Shown here piece by piece: positions 36,231-45,262 of a DNA stretch of 64,000 nt (the first letter of the stretch is position 1; each line of letters opens with the position of its first letter). The stretch comes from Niallia nealsonii. Lineage in GTDB: Bacteria > Bacillota > Bacilli > Bacillales > Cytobacillaceae. The notes under the pieces were generated by a model that ran no database searches, was not told the DNA's origin, and saw only the letters and a program-made list of their open reading frames with translations. The stretch lies in NCBI RefSeq assembly GCF_002835805.1, contig NZ_PISE01000006.1, positions 17,233 through 81,232 of the forward strand, given 5' to 3'. Position numbers and translations under genes: made by a program.

Positions 36231-37577
36231 TTACACCTCTTTTTTTAATGCGGCAATATAAAAGCCGTCTGACCCAAAATGTTGGGGCATTATTTGTAAT
36301 TGATAATCTTCTACAAAACTTTGTACACTTTCTGGCAGGCGACTAGCCAATGTTGTATCTTTTGTAAATTCTTGATGAGTTTCTAAAAAACTTGCGACCA
36401 CCTCTTCGTTTTCTTTGCGATCAACAGTACATGTGCTATAGATTAACAAACCACCTTTTTTCAATAAAGGGGAAACTTCCTCTAAAAGCTTAAGTTGAAT
36501 CATCTGCAAACGGTCCATATCTTTTTCGTCTTTTGTATATTTAATATCCGGTTTTCTTCTCATAACACCTAAACCAGAACATGGGGCATCAATAAGGATT
36601 CGATCAAAAGAATTGGCTTCTAGTACATCTGCCAGTTTTTTTGCATCCATTGCTTTTGTTTCAATATTGTCTAAATGAAGTCTCTCTGCATTTTGGCGGA
36701 TTAGCTTTACTTTATGTTCATGAAGGTCAACAGACAGAACATTTCCTTTATTGCCCATTTTTTCAGCAATATGAGTCGATTTACCGCCAGGTGCTGCACA
36801 TGCATCTAACACGGATAAAGGTTCTTTCACATTTAATGCATATGCGACAAGCATCGAACTTTCATCTTGTATGGTGAAAAATCCCTCTTTAAAACAACGG
36901 GAATTGGCTAAATTTCCTTTTAGACAATGAATCCCTTCTGGAATAATCTCACTATTTTTTACATTATAGCCTTCTGCTTCTAATAGGCTAATACATTCTT
37001 CTACTGTTGTTTTTGTTGTATTAATCCTCGCTGTTTGTGTTGGCGGCGTTAAGTTTAATTCGCACATTTTTTGTGTTTCTTCTAAGCCAAACTGTTCTGC
37101 CCAGCGTTTTACCAGCCAATTTGGATGGCTTGTCTCAATAGCAATACGCTCAATTGGATCTTCTATGAATTCCGTTTTTGCTAAACCTTGTCTTTGTATG
37201 CTTCTTAACACAGCATTAACTAAACCTGAAATGCCTTTATGCCCACGTTTTTTGGCAATTTCTACAGCTTCATGAATGGCTGCATGATCGGGAATGCGAT
37301 CTAAATAAATAATTTGGTAAAGTGTCAGCTGCAATAATGTTACTACCCAGCTTTGCATTTTTTTGCTGTTTTTTAAGAATGGCTGCAAATAATAAGATAA
37401 GGTCATTTTTCTTTGCAGTGTTCCATATACCAATTCTGTTAATAGACCAACATCTTTCGCTGGAATTTCATTTTTTTTAATCGCATTGTTTAACAGTAGG
37501 TTGCTGTATGCTTGATTATTGTTTATTGTCTCTAAAATATCTAAAGCCGATTCCCGAACATTTTTTTTACTTGTCAT
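36231..37577 (-). CDS. rsmB: 16S rRNA m5C967 methyltransferase RsmB (Sun)
   Basis: RsmB methylates C967 of 16S rRNA. An N-terminal NusB-like RNA-binding domain (1-140) precedes a SAM methyltransferase domain: [18 protein letters not shown] (about 259-276), the catalytic [18 protein letters not shown] (about 328-345) and [15 protein letters not shown] with the second Cys. 448 residues. It is 3 bases from fmt and 2 from rlmN. Confidence 0.97.
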   Translation of the reverse strand: MTSKKNVRESALDILETINNNQAYSNLLLNNAIKKNEIPAKDVGLLTELVYGTLQRKMTLSYYLQPFLKNSKKMQSWVVTLLQLTLYQIIYLDRIPDHAAIHEAVEIAKKRGHKGISGLVNAVLRSIQRQGLAKTEFIEDPIERIAIETSHPNWLVKRWAEQFGLEETQKMCELNLTPPTQTARINTTKTTVEECISLLEAEGYNVKNSEIIPEGIHCLKGNLANSRCFKEGFFTIQDESSMLVAYALNVKEPLSVLDACAAPGGKSTHIAEKMGNKGNVLSVDLHEHKVKLIRQNAERLHLDNIETKAMDAKKLADVLEANSFDRILIDAPCSGLGVMRRKPDIKYTKDEKDMDRLQMIQLKLLEEVSPLLKKGGLLIYSTCTVDRKENEEVVASFLETHQEFTKDTTLASRLPESVQSFVEDYQLQIMPQHFGSDGFYIAALKKEV

Positions 37578-37580
37578 TTC

Positions 37581-38525
37581 TTAAGCTCCTAAAGTTTCTT
37601 GTAGTTCCATTTTTGCTCCAGCGCCTCTTAAGTATACTTCTGCTGTCATTTTCTTTTTGCCTGCTGGCTGAAGTTCGATAATTTTGATTGCTGTATCATT
37701 ACCTGTTCCGATAATAAATCCGTCTTCTTCAATTGCAAGAATCCTTCCAGGAGCGCTATCATTTTTTTGTGCTACCTTTTGTACCGACCAGATTTTCATT
37801 ATTTCCTTTTTATACGTTGTAAAAGCAACCGGCCACGGATTCATACCCCGAACCTGGTTATATATGTCTTCCCCGTTTTTCGACCAGTCGATCTGTTCAT
37901 CTACTCTTTTTATATTAGATGCAAATGTTGCAAGAGTATCCTCTTGTGGAATAGGCGTTAACGATCCACTTAAGAGTTTTGGCAATGTTTCGGAAAGAAG
38001 TTTGCTTCCAGCTAAACTTAATTTATCATGCAGTGTGCCTACTGTATCACTTTCAGCAATCGTAACCTCCACTTGTGTTAAAATATCGCCTGCATCCAGT
38101 TTTTCAGCCATATACATGATTGTAATGCCTGTTTTCTCTTTTCCTTGTATAATGCTGTAATGAATAGGGGCTCCGCCGCGAAGTTCAGGAAGCAAAGATG
38201 CATGTACATTAATGCAGCCGAATTTCGGCGCTTCCAATAATTCGTTCGGCAGTATTTGACCAAATGCTGCTGTTACAATTAAATCTGGCTGCAAGTTAAT
38301 AATGGCTGTTAATTCTTCCGATTGACGAATTTTTTCCGGCTGATATACAGGGATATTATGTTTTTCCGCCTCCACTTTAACAGGTGGCGGCGTTAACGTT
38401 TTTTTTCTGCCAACAGGTCGATCTGGCTGTGTTACAACTGCAATCACTTCATACCCATCTTTTAAAATTTGCTGCAGTACTGGCACAGAAAAATCGGGAG
38501 TCCCCATAAATACGATTTTTGTCAT
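37581..38525 (-). CDS. fmt: Methionyl-tRNA formyltransferase
   Basis: Fmt formylates initiator Met-tRNA using 10-formyl-tetrahydrofolate. The catalytic segment [20 protein letters not shown] (about 107-126) has the Asn and His needed, followed by Asp in [12 protein letters not shown]-terminal OB-like domain (about 205-314) binds tRNA. 314 residues. It begins right at the end of def; the two act at opposite ends of N-formyl-methionine metabolism. Confidence 0.98.
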   Translation of the reverse strand: MTKIVFMGTPDFSVPVLQQILKDGYEVIAVVTQPDRPVGRKKTLTPPPVKVEAEKHNIPVYQPEKIRQSEELTAIINLQPDLIVTAAFGQILPNELLEAPKFGCINVHASLLPELRGGAPIHYSIIQGKEKTGITIMYMAEKLDAGDILTQVEVTIAESDTVGTLHDKLSLAGSKLLSETLPKLLSGSLTPIPQEDTLATFASNIKRVDEQIDWSKNGEDIYNQVRGMNPWPVAFTTYKKEIMKIWSVQKVAQKNDSAPGRILAIEEDGFIIGTGNDTAIKIIELQPAGKKKMTAEVYLRGAGAKMELQETLGA

Positions 38526-39008
38526 TTAAGATTCCACTCCTTCTAACTCTTCTTCCTCTAAATAACGAATGACTTTTGATGTAAACAGCACACCATCCAA
38601 ATGGTCCATTTCATGTAAAATGGCTCTCGCTAAAAAGTCTTCTGCTTCCATAATAAATGTTTTTCCTCTGCGGTTTTGGGCTTGTACTTTAATGGAGAAA
38701 GGACGGTTTACTTCCCCATATAGTCCTGGAAAACTTAAACAGCCCTCTGGCCCAATTTGTTCCCCTGAAAAAGAAAGCAATATTGGATTAATCAGCTCAA
38801 TTGTTCCCATTTCATCATCTATGTCCACCACTGCAATTCTTTTTCCTATGCCGATTTGCGGTGCAGCTAAACCTACCCCATCAAACGCAATCATCGTATC
38901 ATACATATCATTTAATAGTTTTGTTAATTTTTTATCAAAGACTGTAACTGTTTCGCATGAACGTTCTAATACTTCATTTGGAAACATTACAATTTTTTTT
39001 ACTGCCAC
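38526..39008 (-). CDS. def: Peptide deformylase
   Basis: Def removes the formyl group from new proteins. All three metal-site motifs are intact: GVGLAAPQIG, EGCLSFPG (Cys) and HEMDHLDG (two His). The frame is open to 39026, but the GTG at 39008 with GGAGG 8 bases upstream gives 160 residues, exactly the length of the B. subtilis Def. It is the first gene of the def-fmt-rsmB-rlmN-prpC-prkC-rsgA operon, isolated from priA by a hairpin. Confidence 0.96.
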   Translation of the reverse strand: MAVKKIVMFPNEVLERSCETVTVFDKKLTKLLNDMYDTMIAFDGVGLAAPQIGIGKRIAVVDIDDEMGTIELINPILLSFSGEQIGPEGCLSFPGLYGEVNRPFSIKVQAQNRRGKTFIMEAEDFLARAILHEMDHLDGVLFTSKVIRYLEEEELEGVES

Positions 39009-39099
39009 TTTATTTCCTCCAAACATTTATGTCTATCTATTTCAATCACATAACGATCTATTTTAAACCTAATAGAGAGATAATACAAGCATTGTGATG

Positions 39100-39173
39100 A
39101 AAAGAGGCTATTTCAGCAGATAAAAAGGTCATTCCAATAACTTATAAATTTCTTTACCTGAATAGCCCTTTTT
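39100..39173 (-). terminator. Large hairpin after priA
   Basis: The minus strand has AAAAAGGGCTATTCAG at the end of priA and CTGAAATAGCCTCTTTT about 45 bases later. They pair with one bulge and a mismatch, and T-rich sequence closes the structure. Its outer arm touches the priA stop codon. The loop is unusually long for a terminator. Confidence 0.6.
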
Positions 39174-41582
39174 CTACATTAATAAAAAGGGATTAACATC
39201 AATCGAAATTTGCAGCCCATTTGACGAAATGTCACCTTGATAATGATCTAAAATAGATTTTAGCACGGTTTTTAAGTTAGGCTCCTGTTTGTATTTTATC
39301 AGACACTGATACCGATATCTATTTTTTATTCTGGAAATTGGGGAAGCAACTGGTCCGAGCACAACCGTATTTGGAAGCAGTTTTTGTCTGACGACTTTTG
39401 TAATTTGCTCCGTTACACTAACTGCCTTTGTTAACTGCTCATGACTGACGGTGATAAGCGTAATATAATAATAAGGAGGGTAGGAGTGAGATTTTCTTAT
39501 CATCATTTCCCGAGAATAAAATAAATCATAATCTTGCTGGCTGCTAAGCTCAATACTATAATGCTCTGGAGTGTATGTCTGAAATATTACTTCTCCTTCT
39601 AATTCATGTCTTCCAGCACGGCCGCTTACTTGGGTCAACAATTGAAATGTTTTTTCTGAAGAGCGAAAATCTGGCAAATGAAGCATCGTATCGGCAGATA
39701 AAACACCAACAAGAGTAATTCTTGGGAAATCCAAACCTTTTGCAATCATTTGTGTTCCTAAAAGAATATCTGCTTTGCCGTCTTGGAATTGATTTAATAA
39801 TTTTTCATGGGCTCCTTTACGGCTTGTTGTATCTACATCCATGCGAATGACACGAGCCTCTGGCATAATTTTTGTCAATTCTTCTTCTACCTTTTGTGTC
39901 CCTGTTCCAAAGTAGCGAATATGTTCACTTGAACATTCTGGACAAATTTTTGCTGTAGGTTCCTCATAGCCGCAGTAATGACATTTCATTAGATTATTAT
40001 ATTGATGATACGTTAAACTAATATCACAATGGGGACATTTCATCACATACCCACAATCTCGGCACATAACAAAAGAGGAGTGACCCCGTTTGTTTAAAAA
40101 CAAAACCGTCTGTTCTTTTTTTACCAGTCGATCAGCAAGCTTTTCTAATAGCAACCTTGAAAACATGGAACGGTTTCCTTCGCGAAGCTCTTCCCGCATA
40201 TCAACAATCTCAACAGGTGGAAGGGGATTATTATTCATTCTTTTTTGCAATGTCAATAGGGTATAAACTCCCTTTTGTGCACGTGCAAAGCTTTCTAAAG
40301 AAGGTGTCGCACTTCCTAATATAATGGGACAGTTATGGGTCATTCCTCTTTTAATTGAAACATCTTTTGCATGATATTTTGGGTTTTCTTCTTGTTTATA
40401 CGTCATCTCATGCTCTTCATCGATAATAATAATGCCTAAATTTTCGAATGGGGCAAAAATGGCAGATCGTGCTCCAACTACTACTTGCACTTCTTTACGC
40501 TGGATTTTTCTCCATTCATCGTATTTTTCTCCAACAGAAAGCCCACTGTGAAGGACAGCCACTTTATCGCCAAAACGTCCTTTAAAGCGGTTGACCATTT
40601 GTGGCGTTAACGCAATTTCTGGAACGAGTACAATGGCTTCCTCCCCTTTTTTTAGCACTTTATCAATTGACTGCAAATATACTTCTGTTTTCCCGCTTCC
40701 TGTTACTCCGTATAATAAAAATACTTCATGCTCTTTATTGTGAATAGACGCATGAATAGGTTGAATCACTTTCGTTTGTTCATCTGTCAGCTTTAACGGG
40801 AAAGTTTTTTCAAATTCTCTTTCTTTATAAGGATCCCGGTACATTTCTACTTCTTGTTCCGCTAAAATGCCTTTTTCTATTAACCCTTTTATTACAGCAC
40901 TAGATGTGTTCAATTCACTTAATAAAAGCCTTTGCTCGATCGATTGATTATGTTTCAAAAAATATTCGATGACAGTTCGCTGCTTATTTGCCTGCTTATT
41001 AAGGGATTCTAATGCTGTCTTCAGCTCATGCTCATCTAAACGGGAATAAATATGCTTCACCTTTTTTTTATTAGCACGGGATTGAACTTCATAGATTACT
41101 TCTAAATTCCCATTTTTCACTTCCTTTTGAATAGAAGAAAGAGAAACTGTTTGTAATGCATCCTCCCACAATATTTCCGAACGTTCATGGAATAAAAAGT
41201 GGAATGGCTCTGAAACAACCTCTTTTGCAGCAAGTAATTTTATTTTCCGCTGATATTTTGCTTTTAAAGCTGGAGGCAGCATAGCTTGAAAAGCCGATAT
41301 TTTATAACAAAGTGTATGAATGGATAACCATTCTGCTAAATCAAGCAATTCCTTATTTAATACAGGAACAAGATCCATTGGTTCACTAATTTTTCGTAAA
41401 GAAGAAAAAGAAGATTCACTTTCCAATCTTTCAACAAATCCTTGTACCTTTCTTGGGCCAAAAGGAACTATTACTCGCATGCCTGGTTGGATCATTTCTT
41501 CTAAATGTTCTGGAATAAGATAATCAAATGGTCTATCTGTTTGTTTTGCAGGAACATCCACAATCACTTTTGCTACTGTCAT
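39174..41582 (-). CDS. priA: Primosomal protein PriA
   Basis: PriA restarts collapsed replication forks. N-terminal 3'BD (1-105) and winged helix, then SF2 helicase: Walker A GVTGSGKTEVYLQSID (about 293), DEEHEMTYKQ (about 384), GSATPSLES. Zinc-binding pairs CRDCGYVMKCPHC and CHYCGYEEPTAKICPEC (about 505-550), QVSGRAGR (motif VI), and a C-terminal domain. 802 residues. It overlaps coaBC by 4 bases (ATGA), the conserved coaBC-priA pair. Confidence 0.97.
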   Translation of the reverse strand: MTVAKVIVDVPAKQTDRPFDYLIPEHLEEMIQPGMRVIVPFGPRKVQGFVERLESESSFSSLRKISEPMDLVPVLNKELLDLAEWLSIHTLCYKISAFQAMLPPALKAKYQRKIKLLAAKEVVSEPFHFLFHERSEILWEDALQTVSLSSIQKEVKNGNLEVIYEVQSRANKKKVKHIYSRLDEHELKTALESLNKQANKQRTVIEYFLKHNQSIEQRLLLSELNTSSAVIKGLIEKGILAEQEVEMYRDPYKEREFEKTFPLKLTDEQTKVIQPIHASIHNKEHEVFLLYGVTGSGKTEVYLQSIDKVLKKGEEAIVLVPEIALTPQMVNRFKGRFGDKVAVLHSGLSVGEKYDEWRKIQRKEVQVVVGARSAIFAPFENLGIIIIDEEHEMTYKQEENPKYHAKDVSIKRGMTHNCPIILGSATPSLESFARAQKGVYTLLTLQKRMNNNPLPPVEIVDMREELREGNRSMFSRLLLEKLADRLVKKEQTVLFLNKRGHSSFVMCRDCGYVMKCPHCDISLTYHQYNNLMKCHYCGYEEPTAKICPECSSEHIRYFGTGTQKVEEELTKIMPEARVIRMDVDTTSRKGAHEKLLNQFQDGKADILLGTQMIAKGLDFPRITLVGVLSADTMLHLPDFRSSEKTFQLLTQVSGRAGRHELEGEVIFQTYTPEHYSIELSSQQDYDLFYSREMMIRKSHSYPPYYYITLITVSHEQLTKAVSVTEQITKVVRQKLLPNTVVLGPVASPISRIKNRYRYQCLIKYKQEPNLKTVLKSILDHYQGDISSNGLQISIDVNPFLLM

Positions 41583-42787
41583 TTATTTACCATACCCTTC
41601 ATCTGGTAAGCTTTTTCTAAAATTTTAAAAGCTGCTTCCTCTTTTGATAATAGAGGCAATTCTATTGCTTCCCCATTTTTCAAATACAAGCTGACACGAT
41701 TTGTATCTGTGCCAAATCCAGAATCTTTGCTGTTCACATTATTAGCAACAATCATATCTGCATTTTTTTTTGCTAATTTATCTTTTGCATATTTCTCCAT
41801 ATTTTGTGTTTCTGCAGCAAAACCAATTAATATCTGATGTTTTTTTCGTTTGCCTAGTTCTAGCAATATATCTTTTGTACGCACAAATTCAATGGATTCT
41901 TTTCCTTCTTGCTTTTTCACTTTATGTTCATATGCAAAAGTAGGTTTATAGTCGCTAACTGCTGCTGTTTTAATGACAATATCTGTCTTATCGTAATGAT
42001 CCATAACCGCCTCATACATTTCCTCTGCACTTTCGACAGAAATTACTTTCGCCCCTTTTGGCGGCGTCAGATGGCTTGGACCTGTTACCAGAATAACCTC
42101 TGCTCCCAAATTTAGTGCTTGTTGTGCTACGCTATAGCCCATTTTTCCTGTTGAGCTGTTTGAAATAAAACGTACTGGATCAATTTTTTCTCTCGTTGGG
42201 CCTGCTGTTACAAGTACCCTTTGATTTTTTAAAAATTGGTTTTCTTTCGAAAAATATTCTTCTATATGTGCAATGATTTTCTCTGGCTCTTCTAATCTGC
42301 CTTTTCCGATATATCCGCAAGCAAGATAGCCTTCTCCTGGATTGATAAATCGATATCCATAATCATATAATGTTTGAATATTTTTTTGCACAGCTGGATG
42401 ATCATACATATGTACATTCATTGCAGGAGCGATCCAAACATCAGAGGTTGCCGCAAGCAATGTGGTTGTCACCATATTATCAGCAATACCATTTGCCAAT
42501 TTACCGATGGTATTTGCTGTTGCAGGTCCTACCAAAATCAAATCCGCCCAATCTGCCAAATCAATATGCGCAATAACCCTTGCATCTTTTTCATCAAAAG
42601 TATCTGTATACACTTCATTTTTTGATAATGCTTTAAAAGTTAAAGGCGCAACAAATTCTGTTGCGGACTCTGACATGATTACTTTTACATGTGCGCCCTT
42701 TTGTGTTAATTTGCTTGTTAAAGCACACATTTTATAAACAGCAATTCCTCCTGTTATACACAATAAGATTTTTTTTCCTTTTAGCAT
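41579..42787 (-). CDS. coaBC: Bifunctional CoA biosynthesis protein CoaBC (Dfp)
   Basis: CoaBC joins cysteine to phosphopantothenate and then decarboxylates the product, in CoA synthesis. N-terminal FMN-dependent decarboxylase CoaC (about 1-180): GGIAVYK, VGPATANTIGKLANG, PAMNVHMY and the catalytic Cys in EGYLACGYIGKGRL. C-terminal ligase CoaB (about 190-400): ITAGPTREKIDPVRFISN and the lid region KKKNADMIVANNV-like. 402 residues. It has no tight neighbour upstream; rpoZ ends in a terminator before it. Confidence 0.97.
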   Translation of the reverse strand: MLKGKKILLCITGGIAVYKMCALTSKLTQKGAHVKVIMSESATEFVAPLTFKALSKNEVYTDTFDEKDARVIAHIDLADWADLILVGPATANTIGKLANGIADNMVTTTLLAATSDVWIAPAMNVHMYDHPAVQKNIQTLYDYGYRFINPGEGYLACGYIGKGRLEEPEKIIAHIEEYFSKENQFLKNQRVLVTAGPTREKIDPVRFISNSSTGKMGYSVAQQALNLGAEVILVTGPSHLTPPKGAKVISVESAEEMYEAVMDHYDKTDIVIKTAAVSDYKPTFAYEHKVKKQEGKESIEFVRTKDILLELGKRKKHQILIGFAAETQNMEKYAKDKLAKKNADMIVANNVNSKDSGFGTDTNRVSLYLKNGEAIELPLLSKEEAAFKILEKAYQMKGMVNK

Positions 42788-42932
42788 CGCGCTTCTCCTT
42801 TCTCCCTAATAAAAAACGATTTTATCCTTGTTATTTAATAACAGTACATTAACATAAATGCCTAATCAATAGATAGTCGATTTTTTGAATATAACGGTCT
42901 TTTGCTAGGATAAAGCAGCATTAGTTTTCATG

Positions 42933-42983
42933 AAAAAAGACTGATCGAGAATAAAGAAAAATTCTTTGTTCGATCAAGCCTTT
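42933..42983 (-). terminator. Terminator after rpoZ
   Basis: Stem AAAGGCTTGATCGA/TCGATCAGTCTTT (42970-42983 and about 42936-42948) encloses a second AAAGAA/TTCTTT pairing and is followed by TTTTTT on the minus strand. Confidence 0.85.
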
Positions 42984-43015
42984 CATTTAATTTGTATCTA
43001 ATTTTTGCCGTGCTT

Positions 43016-43228
43016 TTATTCTTCGCCTTCTGCCAAATTCACACGGTATGTTAATTGATCTGCATGAATTTCTTCTAAAGCTTTACCAACATTTTTATGG
43101 GAAACATATTTGTTTAATTGTGGTTTTGCATGAAGCTGCATTTTTCTCGCTCTTTTTGCCGCTACAGAAACTAGTGAATATTTAGAATCAATTTTTGTTA
43201 ATAGTGAGTCAATAGATGGGTATAACAT
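43016..43228 (-). CDS. rpoZ: RNA polymerase omega subunit
   Basis: Omega folds around the beta-prime C-terminus and stabilises RNA polymerase. The family pattern [20 protein letters not shown] and AAKRARKM is clear. It has 70 residues. It starts 2 bases after gmk, as in all Bacillus, and is followed by a terminator. Confidence 0.96.
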   Translation of the reverse strand: MLYPSIDSLLTKIDSKYSLVSVAAKRARKMQLHAKPQLNKYVSHKNVGKALEEIHADQLTYRVNLAEGEE

Positions 43229-43230
43229 AA

Positions 43231-43854
<624 letters not shown>

Positions 43855-44118
43855 CTACCCTTCATCCATAATTTCATCGCGATCATTTAGCCGGTGTGCA
43901 ACTGTCTCTGGCTGAACCGCTGAAAGAATAACATGGTCGCTGTCTGTTACAATCACGGCCCTTGTTCTTCTTCCATAGGTGGCATCAATTAGCGAGCCTC
44001 GATCCCGTGCATCTTGGATAATACGTTTAATTGGAGCCGATTCAGGACTTACAATCGATATAATTCGGTTGGCAGAGACAATATTGCCAAAACCGATATT
44101 GATTAACTTGATGGACAT
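43855..44118 (-). CDS. remA: Biofilm matrix regulator RemA family
   Basis: RemA (YlzA) is an 87-residue DNA-binding protein that activates extracellular matrix and osmoprotection genes in B. subtilis and assembles into rings. The family pattern [20 protein letters not shown], followed by [20 protein letters not shown] with the DNA-contact Arg residues, is present in full. It stands 9 bases before gmk in the yicC-remA-gmk-rpoZ unit. Confidence 0.96.
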   Translation of the reverse strand: MSIKLINIGFGNIVSANRIISIVSPESAPIKRIIQDARDRGSLIDATYGRRTRAVIVTDSDHVILSAVQPETVAHRLNDRDEIMDEG

Positions 44119-44177
44119 GTTTTTTCTCCAATCATATTATTTTATTTTTAACGGGTCAGCATCTTTCTAAACCCATG

Positions 44178-45053
44178 TTACTCCATGTTTTGAATTTGTT
44201 CTTTTATTTTTTCTAGATAACTTTTCATTTCGACTACTTCTTTGCCGATTTCTGCAGAATTTGCTTTCGAACCAATCGTATTAACTTCTCTATTCATTTC
44301 CTGCAGCAAAAAGTCCAGCTTTCTTCCAATCATTTTTTTCTCTTCGATAATTTCATGGAATTGCTGAAGATGGCTTTTAAGGCGGATAAGCTCTTCATTA
44401 ATATCTGCTTTTTCACTAAAAACAGCAACCTCAGAAGCAAGCCTTGACTCATCCAGAACATCTTGCAAATAACTTTCTACTCTTGCTTTGATTTTCTCCC
44501 GGTAGCTAACAATAACTTGGGGTGCTAGTTTTTCTAGAACGCTAGTAGACTGCTTAAAACTTTCTAAAAGAAAAAGAATATCTTTTTTTAAAGTTTCTCC
44601 TTCTTTTTCTCGCATTTTATCTAATTCCAAAACAGCATCCTCTACTGCAAGAAGAATCAATTTTTCTATTTCTTCCTTATTTAATTCAGCATCTACAAGC
44701 TGGAAACAATCTTTATTTTGAAGAAGATCATCAATTGTTATTGTTTGTTGTATAGAATATCTATTTTTTATATCGGTTAATAATTGGTGATAACGATCAA
44801 GCAGCAACCAGTCTACTTCTACTTTTTGGTTGTTCAGCGCATTGCCCTCTACTGCAATAAATACTTCTGCTCTACCTCTATGTATACATGTTGAAATAGT
44901 TTTTTTGATTTGTTCTTCTATCATTAAAAACTGCTTAGGCAGTTTAATCAATTGTTCACAAAAACGATGATTTACTGTTTTCATTTCCACATTTACAGTG
45001 AAACCATCACCTTGTTTTCTGCTTTTTCCAAAACCTGTCATACTTTTAACCAT
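44178..45053 (-). CDS. yloC: YicC/YloC family endoribonuclease
   Basis: YicC proteins are ring-forming endoribonucleases; the B. subtilis member is YloC. The signature start VKSMTGFGKSR, the VEMKTVNHRFCEQLIKLP block and the C-terminal KLDFLLQEMNREVNTIGSKA are all present. The start at 45053 (MVKSMTGFG) is preferred to the ATG two codons earlier. 291 residues. It precedes remA by 59 bases. Confidence 0.95.
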   Translation of the reverse strand: MVKSMTGFGKSRKQGDGFTVNVEMKTVNHRFCEQLIKLPKQFLMIEEQIKKTISTCIHRGRAEVFIAVEGNALNNQKVEVDWLLLDRYHQLLTDIKNRYSIQQTITIDDLLQNKDCFQLVDAELNKEEIEKLILLAVEDAVLELDKMREKEGETLKKDILFLLESFKQSTSVLEKLAPQVIVSYREKIKARVESYLQDVLDESRLASEVAVFSEKADINEELIRLKSHLQQFHEIIEEKKMIGRKLDFLLQEMNREVNTIGSKANSAEIGKEVVEMKSYLEKIKEQIQNME

Positions 45054-45206
45054 AATCACACATCCATTTATTTAAAACTTGCCAGGCAATTGTTAACATT
45101 GATTTTAACAAGCCAATAAGCCTCTATGCATATCTATTATCTACGCAACAACTTCATCCAAGGCTTCCAAATATGTTTTACCGTGTATATATAAATAATA
45201 CCTAAT

Positions 45207-45248
45207 ACAAAAACAAAAGGTAGTAGAGATTGTCTCTAGTACCTTTTG
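45207..45248 (-). terminator. Terminator after the Ca2+ ATPase gene
   Basis: The minus strand has CAAAAGGTA-CTAGAGA and TCTCTA-CTACCTTTTG pairing over about 15 bp (45240-45248 with 45214-45222, and inner arms), then TTTTTGT. It lies 15 bases past the gene. Confidence 0.88.
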
Positions 45249-45262
45249 GATTATAACATATT

